The notes beneath the pieces were generated by a model that was given only the letters and a program-made list of their open reading frames with translations, was not told the DNA's origin and did no database searches. A stretch of DNA of 64,000 nt from positions 19,679,273 through 19,743,272 of the forward strand of contig CM063248.1 in assembly GCA_032158295.1 (NCBI GenBank), given 5' to 3'. The position numbers were made by a program, and so were the translations under genes. This stretch comes from Pycnopodia helianthoides. Its lineage: Eukaryota > Echinodermata > Asteroidea > Forcipulatida > Asteriidae. Positions 1 through 14,300 of the stretch are shown here, one piece after another; position 1 is the first letter of the stretch; each line of letters begins with the position of its first letter.

Positions 1-1322
1 TAGGCTGTGGTGCAGATTCGCAACTTCATGAAAATGGTGATGAGTTGATGAGTTGAATGAAACAATGGAGGTGGGGATTTACAAGGGCATCAGAGAAAGT
101 AAATGGCATTTACATGTACATGCTTGGTGCTTGATACGTACAAAAAAAATGTTCAATATGTGAAGCTGTATTGAATAAAAAAATTAATCTTATTTTCATT
201 CAGTGATGATAAAATGTAGGCCTGATGTACTCTGTCGTTTTAGGGGCACCTCTGGGACAGAAACTTTACTTTGTACCAGACCATTTCAATGGGGCACACC
301 GGGGGCCATTGAGATTATTCCCTCAGTGAGGTATCAGCTTTAGCAGTGTGAGTGTTGAACAATAACTGAGCAGGTGTTCACATTATTTAAAGCTGATTTT
401 AAAAGCAGTCTACATGAAGTTCCATCAATCCTAACAAGAAGATATAGGAAACTGTGCATGACTGCAAGGCTCCATTTAATCAAAACTCATTATTTTAATC
501 GTCTGCTTTCAATTTATTTAAGTTCCTTTTGAAAGATGTCTGAACCTTTTAGTGTATTGATGGGGGGAAAACAAATATTTGGACTAGCTTAATTTTGACT
601 TGATTTCTTTGGATGTGAGATTACTGGCGTGCTAAAATGATGTGGTACTGACTTGAGGCCCGTACAAGTTCACATTGTTTTGTGTGTACATTGAAGATCT
701 GATCTGATGGAGCGAGTTACACAGTGTGAGAATCTATCAAGTTTATTCGATGAATAAAAAAAAAAAACGATTCCAACAACCACACTTGTCAATGATTTCC
801 CAACCATCAGCAATTATTTCCCAATCGTGTTTGCCATCTCAACTCTGTTTTTAATCAAGGAGAGTGCACTGTCTGTTAGTTTGGGCGACATGACATGTTG
901 TCTCTGGCTGGTAAATTTCCTTCCCTTCACCCCCTTCACCACTCCTTGATTTTGACACACCTTCAACCGAGAAAGGATGTTTAGCAGCAAAAACATTGGC
1001 AAACTACTTAGCAACCACTTTTTTTTTAATTTGATTTGTGGCCAGCTTTTTAGAAAGAATGAACCTGCTGTTTGCTCTTTAAATCTAGTTTAAAGCGCTG
1101 AGCCGAACACAATAAACAAGCCCTGGGCAGCGACTTGTAAATAAATTTGTCAAAGCTTGGAGTCCCAGTAATGAACATGTTACTTGCAGCAACCTTGGTT
1201 GAACATTTCCTGAATGAGCATTATATATTAAACATGCCTGATACTTTGCTCTTGTTATTTAAAGGGCACCTCAATGGGGGATATTTGGGTGAACAATTTA
1301 AGGGGCACCGAGGCAATGACCA

Positions 1323-1569
1323 GGGCCCAATTTCATGGAGCTGCTTAAGCACAAAATTTTGCTTAAGCAAAAAAATCATTGCTTAGTAAAATCAGACTAC
1401 CGGCCAAGACTATACACTCAATTGTTATGCTAAGTAAACAACAGCTAAATACCAGTCACAAGCAATGTATAAGGCATGAAATTTTGGCCAGTAACATGTG
1501 TAAAATAAGCAAGCTATTTTCGTGCTTAAGCAAATTTTGTACTTAAGCAGCTCCATGAAATTGGGCCCA
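1323..1569. mobile_element. MITE family A copy 1 (GGGCCCAATTTCAT)
   Basis: Terminal inverted repeats GGGCCCAATTTCATGGAGCT with GCTTAAGCA continuation at both ends, about 45 bp of near-perfect pairing around a 150-bp centre. No coding capacity. Confidence 0.85.
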
Positions 1570-1639
1570 GGGGAGTGAAAGCAAATGCCTATGAGCTGTG
1601 AAATACCAGGCGTCCGTGCTCTTACACACATGGCTCACG

Positions 1640-2040
1640 CAACTTTATTTATTTATTTATTTTAATTCTTTGGACAATACAATATACAAGCAGAGGCCGT
1701 CCAGGGAAAGGCAAAAGTCAAAAAACTGTCATCAGAAAAGACGTGCCCTCCCAGACCTTGCTCATTAAGAATAACAATTCATAATGTACACAAATCTAAA
1801 ATGGTAGTAAAAAGTAGACAAAAGATGGCAAGCGTAAGAAGATTTAAAATGTAAATATACAAAACCACCGTAACTAAGTGGAGGTGAAGTATTCGGTGAA
1901 CGCGCCATTCGCAGGATACAAATGACCCTTGGGCTTCACCCTTGGCCCACTCCTCTCCTTAAAACAACACCAGCCACACCGACAAAAATACAAATATACA
2001 AGAACAATAACGCATCCCAATACTCCATCAGATAAGCAGA
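1640..2040 (-). mobile_element. Possible LINE-like 3' tail
   Basis: On the minus strand a non-coding stretch ends TTGTCCAAAGAATTAAAATA followed by AAATAAATAAATAAA, the style of a LINE 3' end. No reverse transcriptase is present; the 5' limit is a guess. Confidence 0.25.
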
Positions 2041-3410
2041 CCAACTTGTTTTAATTATGGTGATTTTTTTTTCTCTCTCTTAAAATCTGCTTCATCATCA
2101 GATTCTGTCATTATTCAAAATCACAGGGTTTTTCAAGATATTGTCATCATTTACCCTTACCCTCCAAAATCCTGATCAGGAAGTTGTCTGATTTTGAAGG
2201 ATTTGGGACTGGAGGCCCAAAAAACAATTGCTTACCACTGGGCCGGGCATACCAAACTTACTTAAAGTCCAAAATTGTGCCGGAAACCATTTCCTGCAAC
2301 AGACATTATGTGTTGTCATGCCTCGGAGGTAGAATACCTCCATAGGGAATACACTAATTTCGATAATATATATGTCATTCCTTACAAGCAATTAGATTGA
2401 AATCATGGGCAGTGACCGGCCTGATCATTCACAAATTGCCTCCATGCCCCAGGTCATTCATTGCCTTGGTGCTTGTTCATAATGAAAAACTACCTTGCCC
2501 CGTACAAGAACAAATTATCAGGTCTGAGGCGGATGGGGGGGGGGGGGACACGCTTCCTTGTTCCATCATGTACAATCTCTGACTGAAACTCTAGACGTAA
2601 AGATGAATACTACAAAATGCACGCGTACATGTATGCCATACTAAATATGTGTGTGCCAAATAAAGAGGTGAGGTAAGTCTCGCTTCTTTCCGCCTCAATT
2701 TGGCTTCGCACATGTAGATTTGAATGGGATAGACCAAAGGTGAGTTCACCATAATTATGGTGTGTACATTATGTACCGACCACAACGAGTTCGTTCGAAT
2801 ACATCTTCAGGCAAAATCTGCGCATCAATTTAAAAAACCATATCAGCAATCAGATTTTTTTGGTGGACTTCGTGTACTGGCAAACTTATAGCATACAATG
2901 CAGTAATGGCAGAAAATTCTATTGATTTATATTTTAATGCATTCAAGTGAAAGGAAAGGGGTGGGGGAAATATCCGAGGCGTCTTTGCTTCAGGGCTGTC
3001 ACTACTGGTGAATTATTGAAATATTTCTGGTCAGTATTAACAGCCACGAGCACATCATAAAAATTACACATGATTTGATGGGGCTTGTGTTTGTTTGGTT
3101 TGGGTTTTTTTTTTTTTTTTCAATTTAGCTTTTCTTAGAAATGCACTCATTCAAAAACCATGTTAGCAATCAGGCTTTTGTTGAACTACACGTACTCGAA
3201 AAACTTATAGATAATGTACAACATGTAGGTCAAGGTAGAGCAAAATTACAGGAAAACCCCTTTCTTCTTTACCGATTTGATGTCATCACTCCCATAGGGT
3301 CGTCTGTTCACCCCCCTGTGGTGCTACTACATGTACGTGCTTGTTATTAGGCTAGACACTCCACACTGTTTCCTGGTCTGGATAACAGCCATCAACATTC
3401 CCTAATTAAA

Positions 3411-3757
3411 GGCCCTGTACACTATTGGTAAGATCGAAAAACACAATGTTCACAGATTCACACATAACTTACATGATTTAAAAAGTAAGTAATGGTAGAA
3501 AGGGTTCCTTAAAACATTTTCTGCCTAAAATGCTATTGTTTCTGAGAAACGAGTAAAACAATAGTAATTATCGCGCGCGATAATTTCAAAAAAAAACAGA
3601 AAACACATAAGATCTCTTTTCACTATTTTCTCGTGACCTTGATGACCAATTGAGTTCAAACTCTCACAGGTTAGTTTGTTCATGCATATGTTTAATCACA
3701 CAAAATGTGGACGCTGATTTTGAGCTGTTAACAAAAGTGTGCAATACCTTTAAATTA
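3411..3757. mobile_element. Family H MITE, diverged copy
   Basis: Starts AAAGGCCCTGTACACTATTG; has TCTCGTGACCTTGATGACC and CTCACAGGTTAGTTTGTTCA inside and ends AAAAGTGTGCAATACCTTT, in the order seen in the 10.75-kb copy. Confidence 0.55.
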
Positions 3758-5525
3758 GGCTTGTGGTGGTTTTTTTCTTTCTTTTCCTTTTTTCTCAGTA
3801 TTGTGTTAGCTTCAAAAAACATATGTCCCAATGGGCCTTTTGAGTCTACAGCATATTGCAAATCGTTTACAAGTCAAGATGGAACAAATGGGGAAGTCCC
3901 ACTTTTTGTTTTGGGGAGAAATGACAAGTTAAATGTCATCTGGGTTGCTTACCTCTGTGGAAGGGCTACCATTAGAGGGGTTTTCTGGAGTCAAATATAT
4001 CCATTAGCACATCCTCAAATGTGGGGAAACCCCCTTTTCCTTTTGACAAATTATGCAATTTATGATAGGGCTGCCTACATTGCATGTACCACCGTGGTGC
4101 GTGCTGCATACTACACTGTACAATGTATGTTAGTCTTGACTGTTTGTTCACCTGTCACATCAACTTCAAGGATATATTAATTGTTAAATGCAAAGTCCCT
4201 CAAACTATACACAACGCATCTAGAGCAAGGACACCTAATGTAACATTCAACACACTGTGGTACCTAAAATAGTAATGTACTGTTACCAACTACATGTGTT
4301 GTAAATTTGGTGCTAAAAACAGTGTACATGTGCATGTACGTCATTGTAAAAGATGCAGAATCTTGCTATTACTTACGTATTCCTAAGGGTTGTTGTTTTT
4401 GCTACATGCAGTGAACATTCAAATAAATCCTGAATCGAGACTTTAAACTATAAGTAAAATAGTCTGGTTCTTTTTGTAGAACGAGAGACAGTATTCATCA
4501 ACTTGGCATTGAAAGAGATGATATACCATTTGGTTTTTGGAACCTTTCGATTGTTTTAATCCTTTTTAAAAGTAGATACAATAAAACTAACCTGTGAAAA
4601 TATCATTTCAAACGGTGAATGCGTTTTTGAGATATCGGGATATCGCTGAAAATCCGGAGCGGTTATGTCCACGCAGGAAGAATAATCCGCAATTGGAATA
4701 CACAATCTGAGAAACGTTTCTGACAGAAACACTTCTCAGATTCAATTTTTTTCTGATCAAAAAACTGATATATTTTCCCATAACCACATTACTCCAAAGT
4801 GAAATGATTCTCAAAATGCTAAATATACTATCGAAAGCTGCTGTACTTCTAACCAAGTAAGTTTTTATTGCCATTAATTTTAACCCAAACGTATACCTTC
4901 CCTTTAATACCTAGGGAAGGTATCAAGATTGCACACACTATGTCAAGATTGGGATCAGCAGGGTAGGGCTACAGAGATCCCTGGTGGGGTTTTTTTTCCA
5001 GAAAATTGTCATTATAATAATAAGAAACAGGTGTGCACCACTTCGGTTCAAAATTTGTACACTATTATTATACGAAATGAAGTGCTGCCATAAAATGACA
5101 AGTGCTGTTATTCCTACATTAAATAACGTACCGATAAGTTTCCTACACAGCATTTTCTTTTGTATAATATGAACAATTGACCAGTTACTTATTAAACGAA
5201 TGCTATGGGTTCACTATCGATACACAGTTGTCACTTGAAACCTCCGGCACCAGGCACTGCAAGATGAACAGTAAGTGCAGACTAAAGCGACCAGATATGA
5301 CGGCAGCTTTATCAATGGTGACATCTTTAACATCTCCTGCGCTACTGTTTCCCCTACAGTGGCCATGACTGCGGATTAGTGTGGATTTCCATTCTGCAAA
5401 TTTCCCCTTGGCATCGTGCTAGGCAAATAAGGTTTTAATGGGGGGGGGGGGTCCAGCTTAATTTATGTCAATTTTTTAGAACAAATAAAGTTACCAATGG
5501 CAAGTTGGTTTATAGTGTCTCTTCT

Positions 5526-5910
5526 TTAAAGGAACATTACAGAATTGGTAAGAAAAAAACTTGTAAAATATACTTTTGATCACAGATATACATAAAACTT
5601 ACACAGTCTAATGATGATGATAGTAGAAAACATCCCTAGAAATATTTCTGTCTGAAATGCCATATTTGATGAGAAATAAATCAACTAATTTCCGATTGGA
5701 GTTTATCGCTCATGAGCGTTTTATTCATGCATTGTATAACACATGCAAATTTGTAATCGGTTTTGCACTATTTTCTCGTGACCCAGATGGCCGATCGATC
5801 TCAAACTTCTACAGGTTTGTCAGTTTATGTATTATGGTGGATTATATAAAGTGCTTACACTGCCAGCAACTGTTTTGTTAGCAAAAACCAATTCTGTAAT
5901 GTTCCTTTAA
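5526..5910. mobile_element. MITE family B copy 1 (TTAA-flanked)
   Basis: Ends TTAAAGGAACATTACAGAAT and ATTCTGTAATGTTCCTTTAA are perfect inverted repeats, about 385 bp, non-coding. Confidence 0.85.
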
Positions 5911-7344
5911 GTTTCATTTAAATTAACCCTAACTCCCTTCTTCAGAGAGTGTTTCTTACTCAAATCCCAGAGAGTGTTTCTTACTCAAATCCGTCCTTAC
6001 TAAGACAAAATCCAGCACCATATGGTATTAACTCAACACCCTGTTAGACTTTGATTTATAGTGGCACATGCCAACTCCCAAGTAAAGCAAAGCAGTTTCT
6101 TCATCAGTCCAGTTAATAGAATCAAACAAATCATGCAGTTGCATTCTGTAAGGGATGGGATGGTTCAAGGATTTAAACTCTTTAAATTTTCCTCTTTAAT
6201 TTGGCAAATTCTGAGCATCAAGGAACTCAACTGTGCCAAGAGGAAGGGACTCTTTTTATGTGTTTACCATGCAGGAAATACATGACTTGGTAAATGTCAA
6301 CAGTTGTAAACTTCCAAGGATGTTGACCATTTGTAATTTCAGTGGCAAACTAAGTCCATGTTTTTTGTTGATCATTTGTAGTTTCAAGGTCTCATCCAAA
6401 GACACAAACTACTGTACCCTAAATTGTCCAATTTTTCAATGGTTATGCCTTGAGATATCATTATTCTTTTTATTGGGTAAAACTTATGAGAAAAGGGCTT
6501 TCTCAATCAATGTCAGAAACCAGGCTTTTTAAGGCTGCTCAACATTCAGTTTTGAATACCAGAAAAAAAGGTCACCAGCCTAAACAGCAAGTCAAGTGTA
6601 CTAATGTAAATGTCTGGTTCCTTACTCTCTTTTTCTTAGCAGAAGTTTGGTAAACAACAGTGGACCCTTGGCATAGAAATTTAAAAAAATAATATATAAA
6701 TAATAAACAAACACTACTATAAATAATAATAAATTAGACCCATGAGATAGAAAAAATGGAACGATGTGTCAATCTTAGGGCAAAGTCAACATTCCTTGCA
6801 CTTTGCAGATTGTCCAAGTCACACACAAAAGATCCTTTAATATGCAGTTTCTAAAAACACTGAGAGACTTAATAACGTGAAAACCACATGCTAGTTGCAC
6901 TTGTGGTTTCAGAACAACTGTCTGTGTCTGGACCACTAACTACACACTGGCATCGGAGTTTGCATTGCCAAGCATAATTTGACATTATTTGCTGTAAACC
7001 TGATGAGAAATTGAACTGCGCTTAACTAAACAAGTCAAATTTGACCTGTGCAAACAAAAACGAGATGTATTGCTGCTACACCCTTCAGTCATGTAATTGT
7101 GGTTTATAGAATTACATCAACATGTAATGTCTAGGAGCTCACTTTGTGCCCAGATGAGTGACATATAAAAATTAAAAATAAATAAAAATAGGCAGCCAAG
7201 AAGAATCTTGAAATCTTGATAAAACAAGACATGTTACGTCAAATAATATTTAACCTCGCCGTCTGACAATATTTCATTGACTTTAAAAACAACCCTGTTT
7301 TGGTCAAAAAGCGTGAGAACTTGTAAACATAGTTCCTGCTGTAA

Positions 7345-7521
7345 AGCCCGGTTCATACTTCCTGCGAATGCGAATGTGAAGTGAATATTGACGACACAAT
7401 TCTGTTTACACTGCGAATAATTCGCAAGAGTTGAGCACAGCTCAACTGCTGCGAATTATTTGTTGCGAATTTGTGATGTCAATATTCGCTTTGGATTTGC
7501 AGGAAGTATGAACTCGGCTTA
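7345..7521. mobile_element. TIR element (CCGGTTCATACTTCCTGC)
   Basis: Ends AAGCCCGGTTCATACTTCCT and AGGAAGTATGAACTCGGCTT; the interior also pairs around GCGAATTATT and AATAATTCGC. Confidence 0.8.
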
Positions 7522-10062
7522 ATGTATAGTTTTATGATATCATATACATGTACTAACAAGATACAAAATGTAGAAACTAGAAGTACTTTAAAAAGTTCAA
7601 ATCCGAAACCATTTTGGGGGGTCTTTTTCCTTAGTCTGTTATGTTTTGTTATTATTCTACAATTTTTGGTTTACAAAGTGACAGACAATACTAGTATGCC
7701 AATATGGAATTTGTTTCTGCTGGACTAAGAAAGCACGGAGTATGGAGTGCATACTTTTGTTACAAATTGGTGAAAAGGTAAAACCAAAAAAATATTCTAT
7801 AATGTCAATGTACAAAATGCATTTCTTGTTTTTCGTCTGAACAATTATTGTTTTACTGTTTTCAAATGTCAAATAAAAACTTAAAGGTTTTATACAAAGT
7901 TTGTTGAATTTGTGGAGTTTAAAAGAACCCCAAAATCTTCCACAATGACTGAATACAAATAAACCTGTAAAAATGCTGCGTAGTTGAAAACTGTAAACTC
8001 GAACCTCATCTGACTTCTCATGTCTAAAGCAGACTGTTTCAAGTTCAACTTCAGAGGATAAATGTTTCACTTTTGACAAAATTCTAAAAACCTTTGTGTG
8101 GATAGGAAACCTTCCAAGGCGAAGAGGCACGAAACACCGACCATGCTTCCATATTTGGATAGACAAAAAACACAATTGATGTCAACCGTAAGCACTTGTA
8201 AGCAATATTTCTCACGTTCGCAAAAGAGCGCACTTGAGTATCCCTATCACAAAATTCCTTTTACGTGTATTGTCCGGAGACTACGTCATGGCTCTCACTA
8301 AATTAAAGCCCCAGACAGCAGCCACAGGCTTCAAGGCAGTAACTACTGTTATAAAGAATTACTCTGAATATTACAATTAATCTTATAGATAGCGTGCGAT
8401 GACGACGGTGGCACAGCAGTTTGCAGAATGTGATGGGATCTACATTGTGCTGAGGAATTGCCTATCCTTCCTGTTTTACGGGAGGATGTGAGATCAAATT
8501 ACAGTAATGTCAAACAGTAGGAAGGATTCCTCAAGTGTGGCGCGCTTGCTTAGGCAGTTCTTATATTGACTGTCTTGGCTCAATATGTACCCGGCTCACA
8601 GTGAGCAGAATTGATAGATTATTCTTTCGTCAGACCAGCTTGTGGTTCCTGCGTAACAAAACCTTGTTGAAATTTATTGAGGCAAAAGACTTATTCCAAA
8701 ATGCTTTTAAAAACATTTCTAAATGTACCTAAATCCTTTCTTTTTTTCCCTCATAAAAATATCTGATTACCCCCTGCATGGCCAGCTGCACACGAAACGC
8801 AATTAAAAATGGTTGGTTAAATTATTTTGTTTCTAAATTCAGAGGTGATCTTTCAAGAATTTTGAAGGATTGAGGCAGTGTTGTAGTTCTCGTACTACTT
8901 GGACGGTACTGGTACTCGAGTACCATTTTGACTAGCAAAGTACTCACACTCAAAGTCCATAAAGTCAATACTCATACTCATTACTCAATACTTTATCCCT
9001 GGTGCAAAATTAACATCTATTACATCAACCATGTATCTCGTAGACCTCATAGGTTGATTTTATAGGATGGTAATAGCATCTCACCATATCGATGCCCCCA
9101 AAATTATTCAGTTTTCAACCAGATTTCTGAATCCTGTGTTCAATTTAACCTTTGTAGAATTGTCTGAGTCAGCACTCAGAGTGGAAGTGTTTCTTGCAGT
9201 TTCTTTCTTCTTCTTTTTTCATTTTCATTTTTTTTTCCTTTTTACTTAAAAAATTAGTTAGTGGCCTGGCGTTTCGACCCTAGCACTAGCAGAGTCTTTC
9301 TCGAAGGCTAAATGACAAGACATTTACTTCCTCCACAAAATTTTGTCAGGATATTTGTCAAGACAGTCACACAATCAAGGCAAGGGAGAATTCACATTCA
9401 AATGCAAAGTTGGGCTCAGCCAATTTACATATAATGCAAAGCCCCACCGTACACTCTTTGGAACACAAAACCTGAATGAATGTGGCCGGGGAAATTCTGT
9501 TCAAGGTCCTGGATCAATGTTAAGATTGATTGTCTGACTGATGTGAATTGTAAATTATACAAAATAACTACGGTTGAGTGAACACTTGGTTCAGGTAATC
9601 CCAATTTCAATGTCAGAAACGGAAAATACACGTGTACATTGTGTACACACTTACTAGACAAGAACTGAATCTGATTTCACTGAGAACTCATACACATACG
9701 TACATACACACTGATAATGTTTCTGTTGATGTCCTGCAACATAAACTAGACGTACTGATCAACAAAGTCAATGATTTTGGCTCATGTTACTGATATATTT
9801 CCAAACAAATTAACAACTTCTATTAATGATTTCTGATTCATGGCGTTTGGATGGTTTGCTCAAAACAAAGACCACATATGCAGACTTTGGACACTGACCT
9901 TGTATAAATTAAAACCAATCTGTAATATATACAGATATATAGATTATGTATTAAAACCACACATTGACAAAGCAATTGGACCACATGTACTACAGTACTT
10001 GTAGGTCGTTCTTGAATTTAAAACACAAATTGTACTTTGTACAATTTTAAAAGCACACTAGG

Positions 10063-10168
10063 CCTGGAATTAAACTGGGGCCAAATCAGACTTTCAGATT
10101 TTCCAATGGAAGTGCCTGTGCAAAATGAAAATGGCCTTGCCCTCTCAAAGATTAAATTCCAGGCCTGG
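10063..10168. mobile_element. Family G element, short copy
   Basis: Ends TAGGCCTGGAATTAAAC and AAATTCCAGGCCTGG, with TTTTCCAATGGAAGTG at the centre. Confidence 0.55.
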
Positions 10169-10756
10169 CACACAACAAAATCAAGCAAGACAGAAAACCT
10201 ACATGTAGAGTAAAGTGTATGGTCTTTAAACTGAGAGGAGATGATAGCAGAATAAGGACAGGTCTAAAATATGTTTGCAATACACAGACAGTGCAAACTT
10301 ACTAAAATCTCTAGTATACGGGCAACAATTTCTTTATTGTGAAACATCAATCGCTCAAAAGATTGGAACAACCTGTGGATACAACTATAAGACTATTGTA
10401 GGCTTTCTTGTGATTTTCAAAGTTTTGGGAGTTGCTTTTATTGTAATTAGTATTTTGTTAATGCCAAGTACTTTGTGTTTTGTTGGTCCTTATGTTGAAC
10501 AAATTGAGAACTTGTGTTGAGCTTTCAAAAATGAATTATTTTAAAAGGTGTGCACAGATTTGCCCATAACTGACAAAGTTACAAGATAAACATGGTCATG
10601 GTGGAGAACTTCCATCAAAATATCTGTGCTTGATAGATTTAAGAAATGAGTAAAACAATTTGTATTTGATCTCGCCGTGAAAACGTGGTGTTTGAAAATA
10701 GTGAAAATATATTAGATTTTCCCCCATTATTAAAAAAAATTCCGATAACCGATTGA

Positions 10757-11152
10757 CCTAAAGGCATGGACACTATGGTAATTACTCAAAATAATTGTTA
10801 GCATAAAACTTACTTGGTAACGAGCAATGGAGAGCTGTTGATAGTATAAAACATTGTGAGAAACGGCTCCTCTGAAGTAACGTAGTTTTTGAGAAAGAAG
10901 TAGTAATTTCTCAGTAAAATATTTGAATTGATTTTGAGACCTCAAGCGTGAGGTCTCGAAATCAAGCAAATCAAGCATCTGAAAGCACACGACTTCGTGT
11001 GACAAGGGTGTTTTTTCTTCCATTATTATCTCGCAACTTCGACGACCAATTGAGTTCAAATTTTCACAGGTTTGTTATTTTGTGCATAAGTTGAGATACA
11101 CCAGGTGAGAAGACTGGTCTTTGACAATACCAAAGGTGTCCAGTGTCTTTAA
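10757..11152. mobile_element. Family H MITE in TBC1D intron/downstream region
   Basis: Ends CTAAAGGCATGGACACTATG and AAGGTGTCCAGTGTCTTTA; centre carries the palindrome GAGACCTCAAGCGTGAGGTC. Confidence 0.7.
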
Positions 11153-11308
11153 ACATTCACACCTTTATTGTATCCTGTCGGGTCGTGAACACAAAGTGCA
11201 GGTCTATACTGGTCTTAGACAATTGCCAATGTTGAGTTCGTCTTCTCTAACACAAAAATAGTTTTAAGTATTTAAAACCAAAACAATATTAAACATTTTG
11301 GAACTCAC

Positions 11309-14300
11309 CTGTGAACAAAACGAGATGTCGTTGAACTTCTTGGTGAGCATGAAGGACTTCTTGTCCGGGCTAATGAGTGTCAGCATTGTCTTGCCAATCT
11401 GGAAGAGCATGGTGCGATTGTGTCCGCTTGTTAACACTTTAGTCTCTGCCGACGTTGTAGAGGTCGTTGACGAAGCCGTAGACGAAGTATCTCCATAGCC
11501 TCCATCCAGGTGTTTTAGCATCCCTGCCCCAGCTGAACTCACTCTATCCCTGGTGACGGGTGACAACAGGACATTGGTCATAATGTCTTTCTGGCTGGAT
11601 CGGCTACCAATGCTTCCGCTGTCCCCATCGGCATCCGGATTAAGAGGAGACGATGTTATAGATTCGGAGCTGATGGATGATGCAGTGTCCTCCATGCTCA
11701 GCCGGTCAGTGTCTACGGAGGCTGTCGCCATGGACGCATCGTCACTGCTGGCGATATTATCCCATTCTGATCTCCGCTGGAGAAATGACGCTTACGAGTC
11801 ACGGCCAACTTCTTCTTCTTGGTTTCGATTTCGTGCACATTGAACTTGTCGATGGTGTCTCGATGAGGGTGGGCGGGGCACGCTTGTGCGAGACGGTCAC
11901 CCGTCCGCAGTACAGTACCTCGAACATGGTGGCATTGTTGATGCGGAGGTTTTCGATGGCCTCCACTCCGGCTTTTTCCTCCTCGCTGATGGTGTTGTAC
12001 CTCATGGCCTCCTTGGATGCATCGCGTACGTTTACAGCAACCTGATGAACCTGCAGAAATTGATTACAAAGTTTGATTATGTTTAACACTGTTCTACATG
12101 TAACATAATCAAGGAAGCACTTCCTTTAAATCAAAGTCTGCTCGTCTGCTACACTTACTAAAATACTAGACACCAAACAAGCAAATAACAAATGGTTTTG
12201 AAAGCACAGTGCCAACAAAAAGTACACATTGTAGCGCAACAGAACAATACTATTGACTTACAGTGAAAAACAGTCAATTCTGCTTCATACATGGTGAACA
12301 TAATATAACTTGTTTCACATTCAAGTTTAAATCAATTTGAACAGGTGCAATGAGTAGTGTTTGCCTATCTTGTACATTGTACATGTAGACCTGTTGCAGT
12401 ACAACTGGGCTACATGTACACTACAACATGTACCTCCATGGCTACACTAAAGTAGCTGCCAATTAATAGTGCATCACAATCAGCAAAAACATGTAAACAC
12501 CACTCTGCCGTCCATGACTGTAATTTGTCATCAGCATTCACCCTTTATCCTTACTGCACAATCGCCTGTATTAGACTTTGGAGGGAATGCTTTCTCCAAA
12601 TTCTTTCGGGGACACTAAAAAATGTTGACGAAAACCATCGAGACAGTTGAGCAAATAGTTGTTTACATAATTTATAAGCAGATTCCTAATGCTGAAGAAG
12701 CACTGCTCAGCAGATTGCAGACACTCATTTTAGGCACTGAATACAATAACATAAGGAGTGTTTCACCATTTTCACAATGTATACAGGCTAATAATAATAA
12801 CTAGTTCTTATAATAGCACATTTTACAATACATATCAAAGCGCTTTACATCAGTGCCTGGTCATTGGGCCAATAACATTCCTGTAATCTTTCTCAACCCC
12901 AAGCTGCCATGGGGGCCTACTGTGGATGTGTGTAGACTTAAATTTTATATTACCAGAACTTCAAATCAAGGCTAGGGCTTGATGACTTCAAGCTCTATAG
13001 CGTATGAGTGCACAGGTGTGATATTTCTAATCGTCCACTTCTTGCAACAAAAAGCCTATCCAGTGAAAATTATTATTTTTAGAATTAGATGTTAATCCCC
13101 TCCCATGAATTGCAAACCAGCAATTATCACAGATTAATTATTACCATTTACTAACAATGAAGCATGGTGTTAAGTGTTAGCCACAGTGGCACCTGGGTGT
13201 AAACTCAGACGCAAACAACAAAGTTTTTTAAAACATTTTGGCCTATGATTACGTTATGAAATGTTAAAATGATCTCCTTCTCGGACTATCGACTTTGAAC
13301 ACTCTTACATCCATGTACACATGCATTTTATATTCCATGTAAAATAAAGTATTTTTTTTAGTGCGCAAAAGAAGCAATTTCAGCAAGTAAACACACCCTT
13401 ATCCAATTTCAGCCACGACAACCTGCCTGAAGGTTGCAGTAATTTATAATCGTTAATAAATATCAACAATTTTTTTGCAATTTCTTACCACATCTGGATC
13501 AGATGTTTCAAAGACAAAACATGTGAAGTTAGAATCACTCTCTGATCTCCACAGATACGCAAAACATTTCTTGTTGTGACCCCGTGAGAAACGTGTAATG
13601 TTCTGCGGATAATGCTCAAAGAGGATCGAGCCTTTGCTCTCGGAAATGCCCAGTACTCCCCTCGACGACACCTGCAGGAAAATGTTCTGGACGTCTTTCC
13701 TCGCCCGGCGCAGCTTATCGGCCAGGATCCATGGCAGCATCGGCTGAGTGATACGTCGATCCAATTGCACGTTCCCGTAATACTTCATCTTAAAGAATGC
13801 TTTGGCGTTTCCATCGATCACATCTCTACCGCCCGTCACGATGACTGGGTGGACATCGAGCAGCTTACTCCGTCTATCTCTGGGGCTCATCTCCAAGGAT
13901 GTCCGCATCTTCACTTTGCTTAGATCTAAGATGTTGTTACCGGTGATGCCATCATCACTCTCCTCCTCTAGATTCACAACTGATGCGTTTGAAAATGAGG
14001 TTGCACAAGATGTTGTGGCATTGTTGTTGCTACCCGAGTCCAGTAAAGTGAGTGCAACTGCTGCTGGCATCTCCTCTTCACTGATTGTAAATGGTTCGGG
14101 TACAATGTGACAAGTGCTATAAAGCTTCTCTGCGTTATCGCCCGGGAGTATTTTATTGCGTGTACTGTCCACGGAGAGAGTTCTATCCGGCGCGGCGTTT
14201 ATGGCACCTTGATGACTCGGCTGCTGTTGTTGGTGTTGTTTACTACCAATTGCTCCCGTTCCCAACCCACTGTCCAAGGACAGTGCTTTTTTGGTTGTAC

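Larger units (their letters stand above)
1..11308. other. Left flank: presumed TBC1D intron, no exon found
   Basis: The TBC1D transcript continues leftwards from the donor at 11309, so this is probably one very long intron. I looked on the minus strand for the next PTB segment and for TBC motifs and found none. It holds MITE families A, B and H, a TIR element at 7345-7521, poly-G and poly-A runs and short ORFs that I do not recognise. Confidence 0.5.

Noticed and set aside
3650..4180. 176-residue open frame on the plus strand
   Set aside because: Its first part lies in a family H MITE and the rest has no recognisable domain or codon pattern; chance ORF.
7657..8175. 172-residue open frame on the minus strand
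   Set aside because: No motif recognised, A/T-rich composition, no start context; likely chance. Does not match missing TBC1D parts.
8399..8503. Short ATG-led frame MTTVAQQFAECDGIYIVLRN onward
   Set aside because: Looks slightly coding but has no family match, no splice support and ends after about 30 codons.
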